Shown here: positions 45,142 through 52,844 of the stretch, one piece after another
Position numbering within the stretch: position 1 is the first letter of the stretch
How the letters are laid out: each line of letters starts with the position of its first letter
Origin: Delftia tsuruhatensis
GTDB lineage: Bacteria; Pseudomonadota; Gammaproteobacteria; Burkholderiales; Burkholderiaceae_C
Assembly (NCBI RefSeq): GCF_903815225.1
Contig: NZ_LR813084.1
Span: forward strand, 5,976,001 to 6,040,000
Direction of reading: 5' to 3'
Length of the DNA: 64,000 bases
Translations under genes and position numbers: made by a program
Notes under the pieces: model-generated
The model's input: the letters and a program-made list of their open reading frames with translations, nothing else
Database searches by the model: none
What the model was told of the DNA's origin: nothing

Positions 45142-46074
45142 ATGAGCATGAACACGCCCCTGCGCCTCATAGGCGCTCCCACCGACATCGGCGCCAGCCG
45201 CCTGGGCAGTGCCATGGGCCCGGACGCATTGAGAGTGGCCGGCCTGGGGCCGGCGCTGCGCCAGCTCGGCTGCCAGGTGCGCGACATCGGCAACCTGGCC
45301 GGCCCGCCCAATCCCCAGACTCCGCCCGAGCAGGGACTGCGCCACCTCGCCGCGGCCCGCGCCTGGATGCAGGCCGTGCACCAGGCCGTGGGCCAGGCGC
45401 TGGACGATGGCGAGCTGCCCCTGATGCTGGGCGGCGACCACAGCCTGGCCATGGGCTCGATCAGCGCCGTGGCCGCCCACTGCCGCCGCCAGGGCCGTGC
45501 GCTGCGCGTGATCTGGCTGGACGCCCATGCCGACTGCAACACCCCTGATATCTCGCCCAGTGGCAACCTGCATGGCATGCCCGTGGCCAGCCTGTGCGGC
45601 CTGGGGCCCGAACCGCTGACCGCGCTGTCCCAGGGCGGCCAACCCGCGCTGGCGGCCGCCGCGTTGTGCCAGATCGGCCTGCGCAGTGTCGATGACCAGG
45701 AAAAGCGCCTGCTGCACGCGCTGGGCGTCGAGGTCTACGACATGCGCGCCATCGACGAGCTGGGCATGCGCGAGGTCATGCGCCGCGCGCTCGACGGCCT
45801 GGAAGGCAGCGGCACCCACCTGCACCTGAGCTTCGACGTGGACTACCTGGACCCCGACATCGCGCCCGGCACGGGCACGCCCGTGCGCGGCGGCCCCAGC
45901 TACCGCGAGGCCCAGCTGTGCATGGAGATGCTGGCCGACACGGGCCGGCTGGGCTCGCTGGACCTGGTGGAGCTCAACCCGGCCCTGGATCTGCGCAACC
46001 AGACGGCCGAACTGGTGGTGGACCTGCTGGAGAGCCTGTTCGGCAAGAGCACGCTGGTGCGGGTCGGCCGCTGA
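45142..46074 (+). CDS. rocF: Arginase
   Basis: The 310-residue product hydrolyses arginine to ornithine and urea. The two manganese ions are held by His in LGGDHSLAMG, by DAHADCN (two Asp and one His), and by Asp residues in SFDVDYLDPD. The GTGTPVRGG and SLDLVELNP segments complete the family. Another frame has an ATG nearby, but ATG 45142 gives MSMNTPLRLIG, the normal N-terminus. It forms an operon with ornithine cyclodeaminase. Its 3' end faces rtcA with only six bases between. Confidence 0.92.
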   Translation: MSMNTPLRLIGAPTDIGASRLGSAMGPDALRVAGLGPALRQLGCQVRDIGNLAGPPNPQTPPEQGLRHLAAARAWMQAVHQAVGQALDDGELPLMLGGDHSLAMGSISAVAAHCRRQGRALRVIWLDAHADCNTPDISPSGNLHGMPVASLCGLGPEPLTALSQGGQPALAAAALCQIGLRSVDDQEKRLLHALGVEVYDMRAIDELGMREVMRRALDGLEGSGTHLHLSFDVDYLDPDIAPGTGTPVRGGPSYREAQLCMEMLADTGRLGSLDLVELNPALDLRNQTAELVVDLLESLFGKSTLVRVGR

Positions 46075-46080
46075 ACCCGC

Positions 46081-47118
46081 TCAGCACGGCGTCAGCGCGA
46101 CGCACCAGCCATCGCCCGCCGCTTCGATGGCAAAGCGCACGGGCAGGAACCGCGCTATCACCTCGAAATTGCTGTGCGCATGCGCTGTCAATTGCGTGCA
46201 GGTGTAGCGGGCCCCACGCCCGCTTTTCCAGACGGCCAGCGCCAGCGGCAGGGCCCACTGGTCAGCCAGATGCGGCCCCAGCGCGGCCTGGCCGGACTGG
46301 TAGCGGAGCACCTCGCGCGCCAGGTCTCCGGCGACCTTTTCCGCGCTGACGCCCTTGACGCCGAACTGCGTGAAAACCTCGCTCAGGTGCTCGTAGGCCA
46401 GCGTGGCCAGCAGCGCATTGCCCGGTCCCTCGTTCTGGCGCGCGGCGCCCACCTGCAGCTGCTCGCCAGACCAGCCCAGGGCCTGGCCCAGCCGGTCCAG
46501 CTCGCGCCGGGCCACCGCGCGTGGCAGCGCGGGCGCGAAGCATTCGGCAAGGCTGGCCACCGGGGCGCCACGTTCCGTGAGATCGAAAGGCGCAAGCCCA
46601 TGGATTGCCGGCGAGATCGTCACGTCCATCTCACCGCCGCCCGCCGGATAAAAGCCCAGGCGGCGCAGCCGCAGCGCGGAGCGCGCGCCCAGCCTGTGCA
46701 GCAGAGGCGCATAGCTGCGCTCCAGGAAGTGGAAGGACGGCGCGGCCGGGTTGTGGGTGCCGCCGCCCAGGGTCAGACGGCTTTCGCCTTCGGCCAGCAT
46801 CAGCGCGGGCCACAGGGTCTGCAGCAGCAGGGTGCAGCTGCCCGCCGAGGCGATCACGAAGCGGTACTCGCCCGCACGCACCGGCCCTGGCGTGAACTGC
46901 AGCGCCTGCGAGTTCATCTCGGCGCCCTGCACCTGCGCGCCGCAGATGTCGGCCGCGGCGTTGACGCAGGCCAGGTGCTGGCGCATCAGGCCCGGCCTGG
47001 CGCGGCCGGCGCGGATGCGCCGCATCGCGAACGGCGTTCCCGTGCACATGGACAGCGCCAGCGCGCTGCGCAGCATCTGTCCGCCGCCCTCTCCGGCGGA
47101 TCCGTCGATCTCCATCAT
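46081..47118 (-). CDS. rtcA: RNA 3'-terminal phosphate cyclase
   Basis: RtcA uses ATP to convert an RNA 3'-phosphate to a 2',3'-cyclic phosphate through a covalent enzyme-AMP. The motifs are GSAGEGGGQMLRSALALSM at the N-terminus, RLGFYPAGGGEMDV, the insert domain, and QLTAHAHSNFEV, which holds the nucleophilic His. The protein has 345 residues and its frame is intact. It is the last gene of the rtc operon, 61 bases after rtcB. Cyclic ends are the substrates for RtcB, so the two enzymes act in sequence. Confidence 0.93.
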   Translation of the reverse strand: MMEIDGSAGEGGGQMLRSALALSMCTGTPFAMRRIRAGRARPGLMRQHLACVNAAADICGAQVQGAEMNSQALQFTPGPVRAGEYRFVIASAGSCTLLLQTLWPALMLAEGESRLTLGGGTHNPAAPSFHFLERSYAPLLHRLGARSALRLRRLGFYPAGGGEMDVTISPAIHGLAPFDLTERGAPVASLAECFAPALPRAVARRELDRLGQALGWSGEQLQVGAARQNEGPGNALLATLAYEHLSEVFTQFGVKGVSAEKVAGDLAREVLRYQSGQAALGPHLADQWALPLALAVWKSGRGARYTCTQLTAHAHSNFEVIARFLPVRFAIEAAGDGWCVALTPC

Positions 47119-47179
47119 TTTCCTGTTTCCTTCTTCATGCCCTGCCCCTGTACCCGACCGGGCGGCCGAAGGCTGCGCC

Positions 47180-48400
47180 TCAACCCTTCACGCACACCAC
47201 CTGCTTGAGGGTGTGCACCACTTCCACCAGATCCTGCTGCGCGGCCATGACCGCGTCGATGTCCTTGTAGGCCATGGGAATCTCGTCCACGACATTGGCA
47301 TCCTTTCGGCATTCCACGCCCTCGGTGGCCTTGATGTGGTCCTGCACGCTGAACATCTTCTTGGCCCTGGTACGGCTCATCACGCGACCCGCGCCGTGGC
47401 TGCAGCTCTCGAAGCTCTCCTGGTTGCCCAGGCCGCGCACGATATAGCTGCGTGCGCCCATGCTGCCCGGGATGATGCCCAGCTCACCGCGCCGCGCGCT
47501 CACCGCGCCCTTGCGGGTGATGAACACGTCCTCGCCGAAGTGGCGCTCCTTTTGCACGTAGTTGTGGTGGCAGTTCACGGCCTCCACATGTGACTCGAAG
47601 GGCTTGGCGATCACCTTGCGCACGGTCGCGATGAGGTTGGCCATCATCACCTCGCGGTTGCGCATGGCGAACTTCTGCGCCCAGGACACGCCGCGCACGT
47701 AGTCGCCGAAGTAGCGGGCCCCTTCTTCGAAGTAGGCCAGGTCCTTGTCGGGCAGGTTGCGCTGATGGAGTTCCGCGTCCTTCTTGGCCAGCTCGATGAA
47801 ATGGGTGCCGATGGCATTGCCCACGCCGCGCGAGCCCGAGTGCAGCATGAACCACACGAAGCCCGCCTCGTCCAGGCAGATCTCGATGAAGTGGTTGCCG
47901 CTGCCCAGCGTTCCCAGGTGCTTGCGGTTGTTGGTGTTGGCCAGGCGTGGATGCAGCTCGCACAGCAGGTCGAACTCATCGGCCAGCGTGGCCCAGACCT
48001 GGTCCACCGATACGGGCGGGTTCTCCCAGCTGCCGGGATCACGACCCCTGTGGCGCGGCACCGAGCCATGGGGCACGGCCTGCTCGATGGCCGAGCGCAG
48101 CGGGCCCAGGTTGTCGGGCAGGTCCTCGGCGCGCAGCGTGGTCTTGGCCGCCATCATGCCGCAGCCGATGTCCACGCCCACGGCCGCCGGGATGATGGCC
48201 TTGACGGTGGGGATCACCGAACCCACGGTGGCGCCTATGCCCAGGTGCACATCGGGCATGGCCGCGACATGCCTGAAGACCACGGGCAGGCGCGCGGCGT
48301 TCTCCAGCTGCTTGCGCGCCTCGTCCTCCACGGGCACGCCCCGGGTCCACATCTTGATGGGCACTCCGCCCTCGACTTCATGCAGTTGGTAGTTCTTCAT
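47180..48400 (-). CDS. rtcB: RNA-splicing ligase RtcB
   Basis: RtcB joins RNA ends bearing a 2',3'-cyclic phosphate or 3'-phosphate to a 5'-OH end, using GTP and manganese. The Cys that binds metal is in AAVGVDIGCGMMAAKT, further metal-binding His residues are in VNCHHNYV and LGSGNHFIEI, and the His that carries GMP is in SCSHGAGRVMSRTRAKK. The protein has 406 residues from ATG 48400, the normal length. It is downstream of an unknown gene and slipin in an operon driven by RtcR and sigma-54. Confidence 0.95.
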   Translation of the reverse strand: MKNYQLHEVEGGVPIKMWTRGVPVEDEARKQLENAARLPVVFRHVAAMPDVHLGIGATVGSVIPTVKAIIPAAVGVDIGCGMMAAKTTLRAEDLPDNLGPLRSAIEQAVPHGSVPRHRGRDPGSWENPPVSVDQVWATLADEFDLLCELHPRLANTNNRKHLGTLGSGNHFIEICLDEAGFVWFMLHSGSRGVGNAIGTHFIELAKKDAELHQRNLPDKDLAYFEEGARYFGDYVRGVSWAQKFAMRNREVMMANLIATVRKVIAKPFESHVEAVNCHHNYVQKERHFGEDVFITRKGAVSARRGELGIIPGSMGARSYIVRGLGNQESFESCSHGAGRVMSRTRAKKMFSVQDHIKATEGVECRKDANVVDEIPMAYKDIDAVMAAQQDLVEVVHTLKQVVCVKG

Positions 48401-48450
48401 GGTGCTGCTCTCTTTCATGTCTTTGTTCTTGGTTGAATCGTTTTTTCGCC

Positions 48451-49296
48451 TCAAGTGGCCATGGCGTCGAATACCGCGCCTATGCGCTCATCCAGCGGGT
48501 AGCACTGGTGGTCGCGCTTGCCTGAAGGCAGCCAGGTGCTGGCCGGGCCACGCTCGGCCAGTTGCAGCAGCTTTTCTGCCCAATGCTTCTTGGTGCCTGT
48601 CTGCGAGAGCCACTGCTCCATCGTTGCACGGTAGCCATTGCGATCGGATGCGAAGGCATTGCTGATGCAGTGCCCACCCCAGATGAATTCGTAGAAGCAT
48701 GCATCGACAAAATGCAGCGTGGCGCTCTCGCTGTCACAGGTCAGCCAGTGATCCAGTAGGGGCTGGAGCGGCACACCAGCGTAGTCCCACATGAGCAAAA
48801 AGGAGAAGACCTCTTCGCCCTGGAAGACGCTGGTGTCCGGCTCAGCCCACTGCTCCAGCCCCAAGGCAAAGAAGGCACGAGCAAAGGCTTGCAACGCCGC
48901 GCTTTCCTGCGATGAAAAGGAGCCGGGCTCGCAACGACCAAGGCGGTCCAGATACAACTCGGTGGAGTGGTGCAGCCTTGCGCCCTGCGCCAGCAGTTCC
49001 AACATTCTTGGCGCCAGGTACTTGATCTCATCCGCAGGCTGGACCACGCTTTTGGCAGCGTCGTTGTATTGGTAGAAATGGTGCTCGGTCAGGCTGCGCA
49101 GGGGCAGTCGACGCATCTCGCGCTCCAGGTCTGCGTCCATGCAGCATGTGACGCAAGCGTCCAGCGCTACCGACGGCGACCTGTATCCCGCAAAGCTTTG
49201 GTAGAGCGCCTGTGATGCAGCAACCAGGGCGTCTGTACGCTCCTGTATTTGCGCTGCAGGCGATTGCATCCTTTTCGATGTCATCTTCTTGTCCAT
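48451..49296 (-). CDS. Uncharacterised protein in the rtc operon
   Basis: This 281-residue soluble protein has no signal peptide or membrane segment. It is helical, acidic and rich in aromatic residues (LTEHHFYQYNDAAKSVVQPA, YLAPRMLELLAQGARLHHST, SESATLHFVDACFYEFIWGG). Paired cysteines occur in DACVTCCMDAD near residue 50. It lies between slipin and rtcB with gaps of 73 and 50 bases, so it is part of the rtc operon. Its GC content is visibly lower than that of its neighbours, a sign of separate origin. I recall similar hypothetical proteins in other bacteria but no function; a role in RNA damage response is inferred from context only. Confidence 0.75.
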   Translation of the reverse strand: MDKKMTSKRMQSPAAQIQERTDALVAASQALYQSFAGYRSPSVALDACVTCCMDADLEREMRRLPLRSLTEHHFYQYNDAAKSVVQPADEIKYLAPRMLELLAQGARLHHSTELYLDRLGRCEPGSFSSQESAALQAFARAFFALGLEQWAEPDTSVFQGEEVFSFLLMWDYAGVPLQPLLDHWLTCDSESATLHFVDACFYEFIWGGHCISNAFASDRNGYRATMEQWLSQTGTKKHWAEKLLQLAERGPASTWLPSGKRDHQCYPLDERIGAVFDAMAT

Positions 49297-49369
49297 GGTG
49301 TCTCTCCTTCAAGGGCAGGCATGAAGCAACCGGCACCGCCGGCGACTCCACGCCCGCCTCATCGCGCTA

Positions 49370-50509
49370 TCAACGCATCTTCACCAGTCCGTCGAGCACC
49401 TGGTCCAGCCCGCCGAACACGGAGATCTTGTCGATGCGCTCGGCCACGCGCTCCAGGGTCTCCAGCTCCTTCATGCGCAGGGCCACGGGGTTGTCCTCCA
49501 TGACCTTGGCGGTGTTGAGCAGCGAGCGCGTGGCCGCCGTTTCCTCGCGGCGGCGGATCACGTTGGCCTGGGCCTGCTTTTCCGCCTGCACCACCTGGGT
49601 CAGGATGGTCTTCATGTCGCCGGGCAGCACGATGTCCTTCACGCCCACGCTTTCCACCACCATGCCGAAGGGCTGCAGCTTCGTCGCCATGTGCGCGGTC
49701 ACCACATCGTCGATCACCGTCTTGTTCTCCAGCAGCTCGTCGAGCGTGCGGGTGCCCACGGCGGCGCGCAGCGCGAACTGCAGTTCCCGGTACAAATGCT
49801 CGGCAGGCTTTTGCAGCTGGGCAAAGGCGCGCAGAACGTCGGTGTGGCGATAGGTGGCGCTCAGGTTCAGGCGCAGGCTGACCTTGTCGCGGGTCATGAT
49901 GTCCTGGCCCGAGACCTCGACGGCCTGCAGGCGCAGGTCCACCAGCTCCACGGCGATGCTGCGGCCGAACTTCCAGAACGCATAGGCCCCCGCAGGCAGC
50001 AGGCGATCCACCCGGCCGTCGATGGTCAGCAATGCACATTGGCCCGCGGGCACCTGTACCTGCAGCACGCCGTTGAGGCCGGACACGCTGCGCTGACGCA
50101 ACTGGGTCTGGGTCAGGCGCGCCACGAGGGCGGCGGGCAGCTCGGCACCGGCGTGCAGGTCGATCACCTGCACGCCCACCTCCACCAGGCCCTTCCAGTA
50201 AAGGCGGCGCGTGCCGGGGGGCAGGATCTCGACCAGCACGCCGTTTTCGCTGCGCAGGCCCACTTCGTTCTCGGCCAGGTCCACGCGGATGAATTCCGAC
50301 TCCACGACGGCGGGCTCCTGGGCCATCAGGTACTCGGCCAGCCCGTGCGTGAAAGCGGGCTGCTCCAGCGCAAAGGTCTCCACGCGCAGCGCATCCGTGC
50401 CGGCGAACAGCCAGTGCCTGCCACTGTGCAGCACACGCTCGAAATCGCCATTGCGCAGCAGCAGTGCGCGTTCGTTCTTCTTGATGGTGATGCGTTGGAT
50501 CTTCAGCAT
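49370..50509 (-). CDS. Slipin, SPFH/band-7 domain protein
   Basis: This 379-residue protein starts with MLKIQRITIKKNERALLLRN and carries an SPFH (band-7) domain from about 170 to 330 (INNER motif example: GVLQVQVPAGQCALLTIDGR, IAVELVDLRLQAVEVSGQDI, LRAAVGTRTLDELLENKTVI). A helical region follows (AEKQAQANVIRRREETAATR). No N-terminal membrane helix is obvious, unlike classic stomatins. SPFH proteins assemble large rings or scaffolds. Slipins occur in other bacterial rtc operons. It is the first gene, 551 bases behind the sigma-54 promoter. Confidence 0.88.
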   Translation of the reverse strand: MLKIQRITIKKNERALLLRNGDFERVLHSGRHWLFAGTDALRVETFALEQPAFTHGLAEYLMAQEPAVVESEFIRVDLAENEVGLRSENGVLVEILPPGTRRLYWKGLVEVGVQVIDLHAGAELPAALVARLTQTQLRQRSVSGLNGVLQVQVPAGQCALLTIDGRVDRLLPAGAYAFWKFGRSIAVELVDLRLQAVEVSGQDIMTRDKVSLRLNLSATYRHTDVLRAFAQLQKPAEHLYRELQFALRAAVGTRTLDELLENKTVIDDVVTAHMATKLQPFGMVVESVGVKDIVLPGDMKTILTQVVQAEKQAQANVIRRREETAATRSLLNTAKVMEDNPVALRMKELETLERVAERIDKISVFGGLDQVLDGLVKMR

Positions 50510-50737
50510 TTCTTCTTCTCCTCATCCGGCGTCTTCGCCGCAATCAACAGGGGTGCCGTTACAGCGATGGCGGGGCCCCAGGGGACACGGCCAGGGCCTC
50601 GCGGTGCGCCTTGGCTGCTGCCCCGCGGGCGGGGAGGCAGCCTGGCTGGCTGCGGGCGCCGACCGTGCCGGGTACTGGCACAGCCGCCACCGCTGACGGG
50701 AAGTGGCTCAGGGCGGCATCGCAACCCGGGGACACGT

Positions 50738-50791
50738 CCCGCGTTCGGCGGGTGGTCTTTCGACCGTTTCATGGCCCGACCTTTCGGTCGG
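50738..50791 (-). ncRNA. Tetraloop hairpins of the rtc operon leader
   Basis: Three hairpins follow the tRNA-like modules in the transcript. CCGACC-GAAA-GGTCGG is at 50791-50776, GGTC-GAAA-GACC at 50765-50754, and CCCGC-CGAAC-GCGGG at 50752-50738. The two GAAA loops are classic tetraloops that can dock into receptors. Together with the modules they make a dense structured leader. Between them and slipin (50510-50737) I see only a GC-rich untranslated stretch. Confidence 0.6.
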
Positions 50792-50859
50792 AAGAATGGG
50801 CAGGATTCGAACCTGCGACAGTCCTCTTGCGAGGGTGCTCTTCCCAACTGAGCTACCAG
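50788..50859 (-). ncRNA. tRNA-like module B in the rtc leader
   Basis: Reading the reverse strand, TA precedes a D-arm (GCTC, loop AGTTGGGAA, GAGC at 50853-50837), then CCTC-GCAA-GAGG (50834-50823) replaces an anticodon arm, and the T-arm GCAGG-TTCGAAT-CCTGC (50816-50800) follows. The D- and T-arms match tRNA consensus closely. The acceptor position has only about three pairs (TGG with CCA) and no CCA tail, and the anticodon arm is a 4-bp GNRA hairpin. It therefore cannot be a normal tRNA. It resembles the tRNA-like part of bacterial Y RNAs. Confidence 0.75.
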
Positions 50860-50919
50860 TGGTGGCAAGCCGGGAGTCGAACCCGGCTTCTCTTTCGAGA
50901 AGGTCTCCACGACCATGCC
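50860..50919 (-). ncRNA. tRNA-like module A (60-nt mini-tRNA) in the rtc leader
   Basis: The reverse strand reads an acceptor-like GGCA (50919-50916) pairing with TGCC (50867-50864), a D-arm-like GGTC-GTGGA-GACC (50914-50902), a hairpin TTCTC-GAAA-GAGAA (50901-50888), a T-arm CCGGG-TTCGACT-CCCGG (50886-50870), and ACCA at the 3' end (50863-50860). The T-loop is a perfect tRNA consensus and the CCA is encoded. The arms are much shorter than in tRNA. Module B starts immediately after CCA. Confidence 0.75.
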
Positions 50920-51059
50920 GTCAGCCAGCGCTTGCGGCGTGCGGCATGCAGGGAATCGACAGGCCCCGAAGGGCCCGGACTCCCGGCACCGGCGGGGCGG
51001 ATTCACATCCCAACCCCGGCCTGTGAGCGGTCGCCGCTTGCACTGGATGCCTTGTCTTT

Positions 51060-51076
51060 TGCGAGATACGTGCCAA
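51060..51076 (-). promoter_or_regulatory. Sigma-54 promoter of the slipin-rtcBA operon
   Basis: The reverse strand carries TTGGCACGTATCTCGCA, which has GG and GC with the required ten bases between them and differs from the -24/-12 consensus YTGGCACGNNNNTTGCW at one position only. Transcription should start near 51049, so the leader to slipin would be about 540 bases. RtcR is the obvious activator, encoded divergently. Confidence 0.88.
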
Positions 51077-51117
51077 CTTCCGGCCCCATGCCGAAAAATT
51101 TCTCAACCCATTGATTT

Positions 51118-51129
51118 GATTGAACAATC
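51118..51129. promoter_or_regulatory. Dyad upstream of the sigma-54 promoter
   Basis: GATTG and CAATC at 51118-51129 form a 5-bp dyad with two bases between them, about 45-70 bases upstream of the -24 element. This distance suits an RtcR upstream activating site or an IHF-bent AT-rich region. Confidence 0.4.
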
Positions 51130-51172
51130 CATTTTTCACACAGGCATCTCTTTGACTCATTTCCATTCAAAA

Positions 51173-51198
51173 CTAGAATAAAAGCTAGAAAACTAGAT
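51173..51198. repeat. Three CTAGA repeats in front of rtcR
   Basis: CTAGAA at 51173-51178, CTAGAA at 51185-51190 and CTAGAT at 51193-51198 are direct repeats spaced 12 and 8 bases apart. They immediately precede the rtcR start, where no ribosome site is visible. They could be a binding site for RtcR or another regulator. Confidence 0.5.
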
Positions 51199-51203
51199 TG
51201 AAT

Positions 51204-52823
51204 ATGCAAAAAAGCAAAGTGGTCATCGGCTTCCTGGGCTCGCAGCTGGACGCAGGCCGGGGCGCCGGGCGGTGGGAAAAGTGGCGTCCGACGGTCTCCC
51301 TGGTCCAGCACGAGGACCTGGTGATCGACCGCCTGGAGCTGCTGCACGCGCCCGCCCATGCGGACCTGGCCCGGCTGGTGCGCGCCGACATCGCCACGGC
51401 TTCTCCCGAGACCACGGTGAACCTCGTGCCCATGGACATGGCCGACCCCTGGGACTTCGGCGAGGTCTACGCACGCCTGTTCGACTGGACGCAGTCCTAC
51501 CGCTTCGATCCCGAGCGCGAGGAGTACTGGACCCACATCACCACGGGCACGCATGTGGCACAGATCTGCCTGTTCCTGCTGGTGGAGTCGCGCCGCATTC
51601 CCGGCGTGCTGGCCCAGACCTCGCCCCCAAGGCGCCAGCGGGAGGCCGACCCTGGCAGCTACGCGCTGATCGATCTGGACCTGTCGCGCTACGACGTGAT
51701 CGCCCAGCGCTTCGGCGCCGAGCAGCGTGAGGCCGTGCAGTTCCTCAAGAGCGGCATCGCCACGCGCAATGCGCACTTCAACGCGCTGATCGACGAGATC
51801 GAGCGCGTGGCCGTGCGTTCGCGTGCGCCCATCCTGCTGACCGGCCCCACCGGCGCGGGCAAGTCACATCTGGCGCGGCGCATGTACGAGCTCAAGAAGG
51901 CCAGGCACCAGGTCCAGGGCGACTTCGTGGAGGTCAACTGCGCCACGCTGCGCGGCGATGGCGCGGCCTCGGTGCTGTTCGGCCACAAGAAGGGGGCCTT
52001 CACAGGTGCCGCCGCCGACCGCGCCGGCCTGCTGCGCAGCGCGCACCAGGGTGTGCTCTTCCTCGATGAGATCGGGGAACTGGGCCCGGACGAGCAGGCC
52101 ATGCTGCTCAAGGCCGTGGAGGAAAAGCGCTTCTATCCCATGGGCAGCGACCGGGAGGTCAGCAGCGACTTCCAGTTGATCGCAGGCACGCACCGCGACC
52201 TGCGCATCGACGTGGCCCGGGGGCGTTTCCGCGAAGACCTGTTCGCACGTATCAACCTGTGGTCCTACGCATTGCCGGGCCTGGCCGGCCGCCCCGAGGA
52301 CATCGCGCCCAACATGGACCACCTGCTCGCGCGCTCGGCCGACGAGACCGGCCAGATGGTGCGCTTTAACGTGGAGGCCCGCGAGCGCTATCTGCGCTTT
52401 GCACGCTCGCCCGATGCGCTGTGGAGCGGCAACTTCCGCGATCTGTCGGCCAGCATGACACGCCTGGCGACGCTGGCCGATGCCGGCCGCATCTCCACGG
52501 CCCTGGTCGATGCCGAGATCCAGCGCCTGAAGTGGCTGTGGCAGCGCGGCGATGCGGAGCAGCCCGGCGGTGTGGCGCTGCCCCCCGGGCTCGACACGCT
52601 GTTGCCCGGTGAGACGTTGACGCAGATGGACCTGTTCGACCGCTTGCAGCTGGAGGCCGTGCTGCGCGTGTGCCGTGAATCGCCTTCACTGTCCGAGGCA
52701 GGCCGCCGCCTGTTCGACCGCTCGCGCACGCAGCGCAGCGTGGTCAACGATGCCGACCGCCTGCGCAAGTACCTGCTGAAGTTCGGCTTGAAATGGGAGG
52801 CTGTCACCCGCCACACCCTCTAG
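51204..52823 (+). CDS. rtcR: RtcR, sigma-54-dependent activator of RNA repair
   Basis: The 539-residue activator has three parts. Residues 1 to about 185 form the RtcR/CARF-type sensor (SKVVIGFLGSQLDAGRG, RWEKWRPTVSL, DLVIDRLELLH, and THITTGTHVAQICLFLL with the conserved nucleotide-binding ring-type motif). Residues about 190-425 form the AAA+ domain, with Walker A GPTGAGKS at 214, GAFTGA at 264 and Walker B LFLDEIGE. The C-terminus is a helix-turn-helix. The sensor recognises damaged or cyclic-phosphate RNA in related systems. ATG 51204 lacks a ribosome site, so initiation may be weak or leaderless. It is divergent from the rtc operon. Confidence 0.93.
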   Translation: MQKSKVVIGFLGSQLDAGRGAGRWEKWRPTVSLVQHEDLVIDRLELLHAPAHADLARLVRADIATASPETTVNLVPMDMADPWDFGEVYARLFDWTQSYRFDPEREEYWTHITTGTHVAQICLFLLVESRRIPGVLAQTSPPRRQREADPGSYALIDLDLSRYDVIAQRFGAEQREAVQFLKSGIATRNAHFNALIDEIERVAVRSRAPILLTGPTGAGKSHLARRMYELKKARHQVQGDFVEVNCATLRGDGAASVLFGHKKGAFTGAAADRAGLLRSAHQGVLFLDEIGELGPDEQAMLLKAVEEKRFYPMGSDREVSSDFQLIAGTHRDLRIDVARGRFREDLFARINLWSYALPGLAGRPEDIAPNMDHLLARSADETGQMVRFNVEARERYLRFARSPDALWSGNFRDLSASMTRLATLADAGRISTALVDAEIQRLKWLWQRGDAEQPGGVALPPGLDTLLPGETLTQMDLFDRLQLEAVLRVCRESPSLSEAGRRLFDRSRTQRSVVNDADRLRKYLLKFGLKWEAVTRHTL

Positions 52824-52844
52824 CCGGTCAGGGTCCGGTGCAGG

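Noticed and set aside
42162..45578. A single 1138-codon reverse protein covering the PIN, methyltransferase and cyclodeaminase regions
   Set aside because: It only joins the real PIN frame with shadow frames of neighbouring genes. The real genes have their own starts and known lengths.
50788..50919. Two ordinary tRNA genes on the reverse strand
   Set aside because: The T-arms look perfect, but the acceptor stems are only 3-4 bp and the anticodon arms are tetraloop hairpins. I therefore call them tRNA-like modules, not tRNAs.
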